From contig CAJOLG010000047.1 in the NCBI GenBank assembly GCA_905235315.1, forward strand, positions 1-20,580: DNA of 20,580 nt. Direction: 5' to 3'. Below the pieces are notes generated by a model. The model saw only the letters and a program-made list of their open reading frames with translations. It made no database searches and was not told the DNA's origin. Source of the stretch: an uncultured Solobacterium sp. (lineage in GTDB: Bacteria; Bacillota_I; Bacilli_A; Erysipelotrichales; Erysipelotrichaceae). A program made the translations under genes and the position numbers. This document shows, in pieces, positions 7,720-14,156 of the stretch; the stretch's first letter is position 1; each line of letters starts with the position of its first letter.

Positions 7720-9537
7720 TTATTCGACGGTTACCGACTTGGCAAGGTTGCGGGGTTTGTCGATATCGCAGCCTTTTTCCTTTGCGGCATAGTAGGCAAA
7801 CAGCTGGGTAAGCACTGCCGCCGGAACCGGTCTCAGGGAGGGGCAGATCTCCGGCAGCCGGATCACATATTTGAATTCCTCTGCGCTCATCTCCTCATCC
7901 GTAACCAGGATGACTCTGGCGCCGCGCGCCACAGTCTCCTTGATGTTGGAAATTGTCTTGGCCGCAATCTCCGGCTGGGTAGCCATCGCAAGCACGACCG
8001 TATTCTTTTCAATCAGCGCAATCGGTCCGTGTTTCAGCTCTCCTGCATAATAGGCATCCGCATGCACGTAAGAGATCTCTTTCAGTTTCAGCGCGCCCTC
8101 CAGGGCGGTCGGGTAATCCAGCTGACGGCCGATAAAGTATGCATCCCGCTGATCTTTCAGCATCTTTGCGCACTTCTTCATCACCGGCTCTTTCTGCAGG
8201 GTTTCCTCAATGACGTCAGGAAGCCGTTTCAGATCCCGGATCAGGGCGCTGATGCCTTTTACCTTAATGCCGAAGAGTTCGGCCAGCTTCAGAACCAGGA
8301 CATGGAGAAGAACCAGCTGGGTGGTATACGCCTTTGTGCTGGCCACCGCGATCTCCGGACCGGCCGCAGTATAAAGCACCGCATCGGTCTGCCGCGCAAT
8401 GGAGGAGCCGAGCACATTGACCACCGCAATGGTGAGACAGCCCTTTGCCCGGGCGAGCTTCAGCGCTGCCAGGGTATCTGCGGTCTCGCCGGACTGGGAG
8501 ACGAAGATGCACAGGGTATGCGGGCCAACGGCCGGGTCACAATAGCGGAATTCGGAAGCCGGCATGACAAACGCAGGCTTTCCGGTATAGCGCTGGTACA
8601 GGCCGGAGGCATAGATGCATGCATGGTATGCCGTACCGCAGGCAATAAACCAGGTTTCCCGGATACTGTCCCAGTCTGCGTTCAGTTTGTCGATCTGCGG
8701 CAGGATGACCTTTGTGCCGCGGAAACGTCCCCGCAGGGTTTCCCGGATGGCTCCGGGCTGTTCATGGATCTCCTTTAACATGAAGGAGTCGTATCCGCCC
8801 TTCTGGGCTGCCTGAACATCATACGGGAAGTGAATCCATTTCTTCTCTGCCGGTCTGCCGTCGGCCTCAAACACTTCCAGCGAGTCTTTGTTCAGAATTG
8901 CGAACTGCCCATCCTGCAGCGGCATGATCTCCTTTGTGTATTCCAGCATGGCCGGCGCATCACTGGCGCAGAAAGTGCCTTCCGCCGACTGTCCCAGCAC
9001 CATCGGGCTTTCCTTTTTGGCGACATAAATCGTATTGGGTTCATACACGGAGGTGACACACAGCGCATAAGAGCCTTCCAGCCGCCTGCAGGTACGCATC
9101 AGCGCTTCCTTCATAACCGGCTTTTTCCGATAGTAGTAATCCAGCAGCTGCACGATTACTTCACTGTCGGTATCGGAGTGAAATTCATACCCCTCATCCA
9201 GAAGCTCTTTCTTTAACGCAGCGTAGTTCTCCACAATTCCGTTATGAACTACGGAGATCGTATTGCCCCGGTTCATATGGGGATGGGCATTCATATTGCT
9301 GGGAACCCCGTGGGTAGCCCAGCGTGTATGCCCGATTCCGCAGGACTGGTCAAGATCATCGGACAATACCTTCTCCAGTTCACTCAGCCGTCCTTTTGTT
9401 TTCCAGGTGCGCAGTTTCTTTGAATTGACGAGTGTTACGCCTGCCGAATCATAGCCGCGGTACTCCAGCTTGGAAAGACCCTGCAGTAAAAACGGCAGGG
9501 CAGGCTGTTTCCCTGTAAATCCTGTAATTCCACACAT
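7720..9537 (-). CDS. glmS: Glutamine--fructose-6-phosphate aminotransferase (isomerizing)
   Basis: The 605-residue protein is full length for GlmS, which makes glucosamine-6-phosphate from fructose-6-phosphate and glutamine, the first step to UDP-GlcNAc for peptidoglycan and teichoic acids. It starts MCGITG, with Cys2 as the N-terminal nucleophile of the class II glutaminase, and has the GHTRWATHG motif. Two SIS domains follow, with SQSGETADT and STKAYTTQ in the first and HGPIALIE in the second, and the protein ends with the conserved KSVTVE tail. The ATG has AGGAGG 10 nt upstream. The leader carries a glmS ribozyme and a strong promoter, so the mRNA should be self-cleaved when glucosamine-6-phosphate is high. 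Confidence 0.97.
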   Translation of the reverse strand: MCGITGFTGKQPALPFLLQGLSKLEYRGYDSAGVTLVNSKKLRTWKTKGRLSELEKVLSDDLDQSCGIGHTRWATHGVPSNMNAHPHMNRGNTISVVHNGIVENYAALKKELLDEGYEFHSDTDSEVIVQLLDYYYRKKPVMKEALMRTCRRLEGSYALCVTSVYEPNTIYVAKKESPMVLGQSAEGTFCASDAPAMLEYTKEIMPLQDGQFAILNKDSLEVFEADGRPAEKKWIHFPYDVQAAQKGGYDSFMLKEIHEQPGAIRETLRGRFRGTKVILPQIDKLNADWDSIRETWFIACGTAYHACIYASGLYQRYTGKPAFVMPASEFRYCDPAVGPHTLCIFVSQSGETADTLAALKLARAKGCLTIAVVNVLGSSIARQTDAVLYTAAGPEIAVASTKAYTTQLVLLHVLVLKLAELFGIKVKGISALIRDLKRLPDVIEETLQKEPVMKKCAKMLKDQRDAYFIGRQLDYPTALEGALKLKEISYVHADAYYAGELKHGPIALIEKNTVVLAMATQPEIAAKTISNIKETVARGARVILVTDEEMSAEEFKYVIRLPEICPSLRPVPAAVLTQLFAYYAAKEKGCDIDKPRNLAKSVTVE

Positions 9538-9591
9538 GAAAAAATATCCTCCTGTTTCCGCATGAAAAAACAGTCATGGAGGATACCGAAT

Positions 9592-9722
9592 GGATCTGTT
9601 CAGCCGTCACCGACTGGTTTTTCCCATTGTTAAGGCCGTATCAGGCCTCCGGGTCATCCGCCGAATCTTTCGATAAATACCCGGTCCTCGTCACCTGCGG
9701 TGTTCCGCAGGCCTGGCGCTAC
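9592..9722 (-). ncRNA. glmS ribozyme/riboswitch (glucosamine-6-phosphate activated)
   Basis: The minus-strand leader of glmS contains the ordered landmarks of this class: cleavage-site AGCGCC (9715-9720, cut expected between 9720 and 9719), then GACGAGG, then TTCGGCGGATGA, and distally an ACCAG...GGTGAC...CTGAACA element matching the P4/P4.1 region. It lies about 55 nt before the glmS start and about 25 nt after the predicted transcription start. Known members self-cleave with glucosamine-6-phosphate as cofactor and so lower GlmS synthesis. Outer boundaries are approximate. Confidence 0.92.
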
Positions 9723-9751
9723 GTTTTGTGTTACAGCTCCATGACGTTCCC

Positions 9752-9780
9752 ATTATACAGGGGATTCCTCTTTCTGTCAG
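9752..9780 (-). promoter_or_regulatory. SigA-type promoter of glmS
   Basis: On the minus strand, CTGACA (9775-9780) and TATAAT (9752-9757) are 17 bp apart. The predicted start near 9745 leaves about 25 nt before the ribozyme cleavage site. Confidence 0.8.
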
Positions 9781-9798
9781 TCTGCGCTTCTTTTTTCA

Positions 9799-9827
9799 TT
9801 GAAAGCCGGGTGTGCTTCGCTTATAAT
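9799..9827 (+). promoter_or_regulatory. SigA-type promoter of tRNA-Thr
   Basis: TTGAAA (9799-9804) and TATAAT (9822-9827) are 17 bp apart, with a predicted start about 12 nt before the tRNA. The -35 box lies only 18 bp from the -35 box of the divergent glmS promoter. Confidence 0.82.
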
Positions 9828-9845
9828 AACTTGTGCCGTAAATGC

Positions 9846-9918
9846 GCCGACTTAGCTCAGCTGGTAGAGCAACTCATTCGTAATGAGTAGGTCGTTGGTT
9901 CGAATCCGATAGTCGGCA
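9846..9918 (+). tRNA. tRNA-Thr (anticodon CGT)
   Basis: This 73-nt gene folds as a cloverleaf: acceptor GCCGACT/AGTCGGC, D-arm GCTCAGCTGGTAGAGC, anticodon stem ACTCA/TGAGT with loop TTCGTAA (anticodon CGT at 9879-9881, reading ACG), and T-arm with GGTTCGAAT. The discriminator is A and the CCA tail is not encoded. It has its own promoter and terminator and is a single-gene unit. Confidence 0.96.
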
Positions 9919-9920
9919 CG

Positions 9921-9950
9921 ATAAAACCCGCATATCACTGCGGGTTTTAT
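9921..9950 (+). terminator. tRNA-Thr terminator
   Basis: A perfect 11-bp stem (ATAAAACCCGC/GCGGGTTTTAT) with an 8-nt loop starts 3 nt after the tRNA. Its inner T-run acts in the plus direction. The TAA that closes the frameshifted minus-strand reading frame lies inside this stem. Confidence 0.88.
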
Positions 9951-11128
9951 TTGTCGTTTGTTTCCTGCGAACCGTAAGAAAACGGCGAAGCTCTGTGCTC
10001 CGCCGAATTGAAACTCGTACTAATTGCGCTCGAATGTGACCCAGTCTCCGTTCCGGTCGGCGAACCAGAGATCATCATCGATCCGGTACCAGGTATAGGT
10101 GCCGTCACTGACCGTTTCATAGACATCATAGGTACGGCCGCTCTGTGCCTGACCATGGGTTTGTCTGTATTCGGCCCTTCCCGGAGATTGAGCTTGTCTA
10201 CCTTCACGGTTGCGGTTCCGATCACGACCGGCCCTTCCGGAGTCGGCTCAGGTGTGGGTTCCGGGGTGATCTCCGGAGTCGGTTCCGGGCTCTGTTCGGG
10301 CTCGGCAGTTTCTTCCGCCGCAGGTTCATTGATTTCTTCTTCCGGCGCTCCGTTATTCGCCGACGGAGCACAGCTGCGCATGCCGAACAGAATAAGCGCA
10401 GCCAATACAAGCACCCCAAGGATGCCCGGAATCACCTTGGCCCATACAGGCAGGCCCCTGCGTGCTTCTTCTGCGGGTTCCGGCGCAGCCTTCACAGTCT
10501 CCTTCCCTGACTCTGCTTCCGCAATGGGTTTGCCGGTCATCGGATCGAAGCGCTTCTGCGGCTTTTCTTTCGGCTCCGAAGGTTCTTCTGCCTGGAGCGG
10601 CTCCCCGGTCATCGGGTCAAACCGTTTCGCATACACCTGCGGTTCCACTTCCGCAAGCGGTTCACCCGTCTTTGGATCAAACCGTTTTTCGGGCTCGGGT
10701 TTCGCTGTCTCTTCGCGGAATCCGAACTTCAGTTCCGGCTCCTCTTCCGGGGTTTCTTCCTTCCCTGCAGAGTCCTCCGCGATCACATTCACAATCTGTG
10801 TTGTGGACAGGTTGTCCTGCGGAATCCCGGCTTCATAGCCGGCTGTTTTCATTTTGTCCGTCAGGTTCGCAGCCAGCGCACGGTCAAAAACCTCTGCACT
10901 CTGAAGTGCGGAGTTATCCGCGAGCGTCTCACGAAATACCTGGAATAATGTATTCCGGCGAGCCAAATCATCCTCGGCAGGCCCGCCGAGAGCGCTGTAC
11001 ATTTCACTGAGTGACGGTGAAAACAGGTGAATCAGTTCCCGCACCGCTTCATTGCGGGCGGTACTGTCACGTTCTGTTTTTATCGTATTGAGCAGCTCTT
11101 CTGCCCGTTCCATGTTTTTCTCAGCCAT
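9947..11128 (-). CDS. Membrane-anchored protein with KRFDPxTGxP repeats and a frameshifted C-terminal SH3 domain
   Basis: The open frame gives 393 residues: a cytosolic, mostly helical N-terminus (1-115), three copies of KRFDPxTGxP (148-157, 168-177, 192-201), a membrane segment (about 227-250), a Pro/Glu/Thr linker (265-300), then the start of a bacterial SH3 domain (VKVDKLNLREGPNTD). After about residue 323 the sequence stops looking like SH3, but the -1 frame continues it perfectly (GQAQSGRTYDVYE...DWVTFERN) to a TAG at 10020-10022. One lost base, probably an A in the AAACCC stretch, explains this; restored, the protein would have 369 residues. The N-terminus faintly recalls sigma region 2, which I would not rely on. 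SD AAGGA lies 10 nt before the ATG. The role is unknown; SH3 domains of this type often bind cell wall. Confidence 0.75.
   Translation of the reverse strand: MAEKNMERAEELLNTIKTERDSTARNEAVRELIHLFSPSLSEMYSALGGPAEDDLARRNTLFQVFRETLADNSALQSAEVFDRALAANLTDKMKTAGYEAGIPQDNLSTTQIVNVIAEDSAGKEETPEEEPELKFGFREETAKPEPEKRFDPKTGEPLAEVEPQVYAKRFDPMTGEPLQAEEPSEPKEKPQKRFDPMTGKPIAEAESGKETVKAAPEPAEEARRGLPVWAKVIPGILGVLVLAALILFGMRSCAPSANNGAPEEEINEPAAEETAEPEQSPEPTPEITPEPTPEPTPEGPVVIGTATVKVDKLNLREGPNTDKPMVRHRAAVPMMSMKRSVTAPIPGTGSMMISGSPTGTETGSHSSAISTSFNSAEHRASPFSYGSQETNDK
9978..10005 (-). terminator. Terminator of the SH3-protein gene
   Basis: On the minus strand, a 9-bp stem CGGCGGAGC/GCTTCGCCG (one G-T pair) with loop ACAGA is followed by TTTTC. 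It lies just past the TAG at 10020-10022 in the alternative frame, which marks that TAG as the original gene end. Confidence 0.7.
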
Positions 11129-11154
11129 GTTGTATCTGTCCTTGCTTTGTATTA

Positions 11155-11160
11155 ATTATA
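11155..11160 (-). promoter_or_regulatory. Putative -10 element for the SH3-protein gene
   Basis: TATAAT on the minus strand, about 27 nt before the ATG, within the 35-nt gap after the HAD gene. A matching -35 is not clear. Confidence 0.4.
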
Positions 11161-11163
11161 AAT

Positions 11164-12018
11164 TCATTTTTTCGAAACAGGCTGTTTTTCAAACAGCCAG
11201 CGTTCAAGATAATCCGCAAATCCGTCTTCCCTGCAGGAAAACCGCGTGATATCATCCGCACATGCTTTCGTGTCTTCGCTTCCGTTGCACAGGCATACAC
11301 CCCATCCTGCTTTCTCCAGCATCGGATTGTCATTGGATGTATCTCCGAACGCAAGAATCTCTTCCGGCGCATACTCCCCGGTTTTCTCAAGCTGATCGAT
11401 TGCGAACCCCTTGGAAATCCTGGGGTCCATGAATTCAATCAGTGTGCTCTGTGTTTTGAACGCCGCATACTCCGGATCGGGATGTTCTGCCAGCCAGGCC
11501 TCTGCCCGGGCTGTCTCCTCCTCGCTCATCCGAAACATGATCTTCGCATTTTCCTCGGCCCAGAGTTCCGATCTGTCCTTTGCGATGACGATTTCGCGGC
11601 CGGATGTCCGGGATGATTTCTCAATCATCGCATCATGCTTTACGGCAAGCAGCTTCTGATGCCAGTACATAAACGGGTTGGCCTCAAACTGTGCCATCAC
11701 ATCCATGGCTCTTTTCAGTGTGTTTCTGGAAAGGCTGTAATACTCGCGGAATTCCTTTGTCCGTTCGATATACAGCTCCGCCCCGTTCAGGCCGATCAGA
11801 ATATCAAACGGAAACGAAAATCCCCAGTCCGGCGCATAGTGAATCAGCTCTTCATACGGACGTCCGGATGCGATTCCGAAGGCATATCCCTCTTCGTGCA
11901 GCCGGGTGATATCTGCTTTCGTCCGCGGACTCAGTATCCGGTCCCAGTCATAGAGTGTGCCGTCCACATCGCAGAGTACCAGCCGGATCTGTTCTGCCTT
12001 CGGTCGTTCCTTTTCCAT
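11164..12018 (-). CDS. Cof-type HAD-IIB family hydrolase (sugar-phosphate phosphatase-like)
   Basis: The 284-residue protein has the HAD motifs in order: DVDGT with nucleophile D17 and acid D19, SGR for motif II, a lysine in SKG for motif III, and GDTSND for motif IV. A type IIB cap lies between motifs II and III, as in YidA/Cof phosphatases, which act on phosphorylated sugars or cofactors in the cytosol. The exact substrate is unknown. The ATG at 12018 is chosen because AAAGGA lies 8 nt upstream; an upstream in-frame ATG at 12048 lies inside a hairpin and has no ribosome site. It is downstream of ccsA on the same strand, separated by that hairpin. Confidence 0.88.
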   Translation of the reverse strand: MEKERPKAEQIRLVLCDVDGTLYDWDRILSPRTKADITRLHEEGYAFGIASGRPYEELIHYAPDWGFSFPFDILIGLNGAELYIERTKEFREYYSLSRNTLKRAMDVMAQFEANPFMYWHQKLLAVKHDAMIEKSSRTSGREIVIAKDRSELWAEENAKIMFRMSEEETARAEAWLAEHPDPEYAAFKTQSTLIEFMDPRISKGFAIDQLEKTGEYAPEEILAFGDTSNDNPMLEKAGWGVCLCNGSEDTKACADDITRFSCREDGFADYLERWLFEKQPVSKK

Positions 12019-12035
12019 ATCCGTGTTCCTTTCCT

Positions 12036-12068
12036 CAAAAACGAACATCCTGCAGAAGGATGCCCGCC
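12036..12068 (-). terminator. Hairpin with T-run between ccsA and the HAD gene
   Basis: A 12-bp stem with several G-T pairs (GGCGGGCATCCT/AGGATGTTCGTT, loop TCTGC) is followed by TTTTG on the minus strand, 18 nt before the HAD start. It can terminate the resB-ccsA transcript. TATAAA lies directly upstream (12070-12075), so it could instead be a leader hairpin of the HAD mRNA. Confidence 0.55.
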
Positions 12069-12096
12069 TTTTATAGTAATCGCTGTCCGCAAAGAA

Positions 12097-12909
12097 TTAC
12101 AGAAGATTTTTCAGCCCTGCCGCCCCGTAGGAATGCAGACCGGGCATCAGGGTATTGACGCCGATAAAGGTAAAGAGCACGACCGGAACAGCGGCGATTG
12201 CGAATACCGCCATGCGGTGTCCCCGCCATTTGCGGTTGAGCCGCAGATGGAGAAATACGCTGTACAGCAGCCAGGTAATCAGAGCCCATACCTCTTTGGG
12301 ATCCCAGGTCCAGAAGGAAGACCATGCCTGCTCTGCCCAGATCGCCCCCGAAATGATCGTCACCGTAAGCAGTAACAGACCGAGTGAAATCAGCCGGTAG
12401 ATCATAAAGTCGATGTCTTCCAGCTCCTGCCCGCTGTGCCCGTTCTTTTCGGCATACAGATACCGGATCCCGGCTGCCCCGGCAAGCACAAAGCAGGCAT
12501 ATGAGAATGCGGCGGTTCCGATGTGGAAGACAAACCACACACTGCGCAATGCGGGCATGAGTTCATTGATTCCCCTGGGCTGGAAGGCCGCATAGGAAAG
12601 AATCAGGAATACCATCGGAATGGCGGCGGTAACCAGCCAGTCGGCTTTGACCCGCTCTTTGAGAATAATGAGAATCAGCGCAATCCCCCATGCGAAGGTC
12701 GCCGCAAATTCAAACTGATTCGACATCGGGATCCGCCCGGCTTTGAGGCCGCGGGCGAAAAGATACAGCGTGCTGGCAGCGAACCCCGCAAGGAATATCC
12801 GCCATGCATACTTCCGATAGGTCTCTTTCTGAAATGCGGCGCCGAGAAACTGCAGGATCATCGCAATGAAACAGAATACCAGCCCGGCAAAGAACAGTGC
12901 ATCAAGCAT
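12097..12909 (-). CDS. ccsA: Cytochrome c biogenesis protein CcsA/ResC
   Basis: The 270-residue protein has about eight membrane helices and the tryptophan-rich WWD heme-handling motif of CcsA/CcmF proteins at 191-208 (WAEQAW...WTWDPKEVW). Conserved-type histidines are at 129, 221 and 259. With ResB it forms the System II synthase that moves heme across the membrane and attaches it to CxxCH motifs. AGGAGG lies 9 nt before the ATG, and the gene overlaps the end of resB by 8 nt, so the two are translationally coupled. It is the last gene of the symporter-resB-ccsA unit. The most obvious client is NrfA, encoded upstream. Confidence 0.93.
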   Translation of the reverse strand: MLDALFFAGLVFCFIAMILQFLGAAFQKETYRKYAWRIFLAGFAASTLYLFARGLKAGRIPMSNQFEFAATFAWGIALILIILKERVKADWLVTAAIPMVFLILSYAAFQPRGINELMPALRSVWFVFHIGTAAFSYACFVLAGAAGIRYLYAEKNGHSGQELEDIDFMIYRLISLGLLLLTVTIISGAIWAEQAWSSFWTWDPKEVWALITWLLYSVFLHLRLNRKWRGHRMAVFAIAAVPVVLFTFIGVNTLMPGLHSYGAAGLKNLL

Positions 12910-14128
12910 GTGTGTTTTCCTCCTTGAACAACCGATGTTTCAGTTCTAACAGTAACTCCTCGTTCCGGCCTGTCACCGTACATCCATCTTTACTTACCAG
13001 TACTTCCACAGGCCGCACAAAGAAGATCAGATACAGGCCTGCCGTCAGTAACAGGACCGAGATCAGCAGACACAGATTGATTACCGCCGGCGCGCGCTTG
13101 ATCCGAAGACCCGGATACTCCACCGGCTCATCAAAGCAGAACGTCAGCCCGCCGATCTCCACGGTATCGCCCGGGAATGCCAGCATCTGTTCACTCGCTC
13201 CGCCGTTTCGAAGCACAAATACATAAACCGGGTTCTCATAATGCCCGCTGGTTGAAGTGATCAGGGTCAGCGCTCCGGTTTCATCCTGCTGGTAGCCCGG
13301 ATAGAGATCGTCAAACCAGATTCCGTTCTCCCCATCGGCAGAGAGAAAGTCCTGCGGCTCCACATAGAAGGAGTCCCGGTGGCCGCTCTCGTCCCGGACG
13401 GTGATCTTCCCGATCGTACCGTAGGTCTGCTGGTATACTTTGTAATCTCCCATCGTTACCGGATGATTGACACTGACTCTGCGGATCCCGGAAGATCTCC
13501 CGTCTGCCAGTGTGATTTCAATTTCGCTGGCATAATCCAGCCGGCCGCTTTCATCTTCAATCGAGAAGCTGTCGACCCGGATGGCTGTGCCGTCGGAAAG
13601 ATAAATCGATTCCCCGGGATAACAGGTCTGATCCGTGATTTTCGGAATGATTGAGCCAAGCGCCCAGAAGACCACCGTCAGAAGAATGCCGAAGTGAAGC
13701 AGAACGGAGCCGTATCTTCCCGCGTTTCTTCCGGTATACCGGGTCACCCCGCCGTTGGTCTCGGCTTTGCACTGTATTCCGTCCAGGTATGCCCGCACGG
13801 TTTCTTCCTGCCCTGCTTCAAATTTCAGTGCAGGGGTGAATGAAGACGGAACCGCAGCGGGGGCGGTGCTCTTCTTCAGCTGCCGGTATGTGCATACCGC
13901 AAGGTTTCCGCCCAGCAGAATGACCAGGGTCAGAAAATACCAGCTGGAAAACACCTGATGGAGTTTCAGGCCAAAGATCACCTGATAGAAATCCGGATAA
14001 TTCCGGACGTAAAACATCATTTCATTGTTCTGCGGAATCAGGGATCCGGCAAGCGAAACCAGAATGATGATTCCCAGCAGAATCAGGCCGAACCGCATGG
14101 ATGTAAGATACCGATATACTTTTTTCAT
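12902..14128 (-). CDS. resB: Cytochrome c biogenesis protein ResB
   Basis: The 408-residue protein starts with the ResB-like MRFGLILLGIIILVSLAGSLIPQ helix and has further helices at about 60-80 and 135-155. A large extracytoplasmic domain (about 160-345) follows, then a last helix near 355-380 and a short cytosolic tail. ResB pairs with CcsA for System II cytochrome c maturation. The ATG at 14128 is chosen because AGGGAG lies 5 nt upstream; a longer in-frame start at 14179 would overlap the symporter gene and has no site. It follows the symporter stop by 28 nt and overlaps ccsA, so the three form an operon. No ResA/CcdA thiol-reducing partner is seen in the window. Confidence 0.9.
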   Translation of the reverse strand: MKKVYRYLTSMRFGLILLGIIILVSLAGSLIPQNNEMMFYVRNYPDFYQVIFGLKLHQVFSSWYFLTLVILLGGNLAVCTYRQLKKSTAPAAVPSSFTPALKFEAGQEETVRAYLDGIQCKAETNGGVTRYTGRNAGRYGSVLLHFGILLTVVFWALGSIIPKITDQTCYPGESIYLSDGTAIRVDSFSIEDESGRLDYASEIEITLADGRSSGIRRVSVNHPVTMGDYKVYQQTYGTIGKITVRDESGHRDSFYVEPQDFLSADGENGIWFDDLYPGYQQDETGALTLITSTSGHYENPVYVFVLRNGGASEQMLAFPGDTVEIGGLTFCFDEPVEYPGLRIKRAPAVINLCLLISVLLLTAGLYLIFFVRPVEVLVSKDGCTVTGRNEELLLELKHRLFKEENTHA

Positions 14129-14156
14129 CAGAACTCCCTGTATTGTTTCCCGGCTC

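Noticed and set aside
9576..9890. Plus-strand open frame of 104 codons
   Set aside because: It runs antisense through the glmS ribozyme and both promoters into the tRNA; non-coding.
10150..10175. Programmed -1 frameshifting in the SH3 gene
   Set aside because: The codons AAA CCC do not form a canonical X XXY YYZ slippery heptamer, and no stimulatory structure is evident; a deletion is simpler.
10255..10300. Short repeated Pro-Glu-Thr codons as a possible CRISPR or satellite array
   Set aside because: They encode a low-complexity PEPTPE linker in the SH3 protein, with no spacer structure.
12019..12048. Earlier ATG for the HAD gene
   Set aside because: It lies in the arm of a terminator-like hairpin and lacks a ribosome site, while the ATG at 12018 has one.
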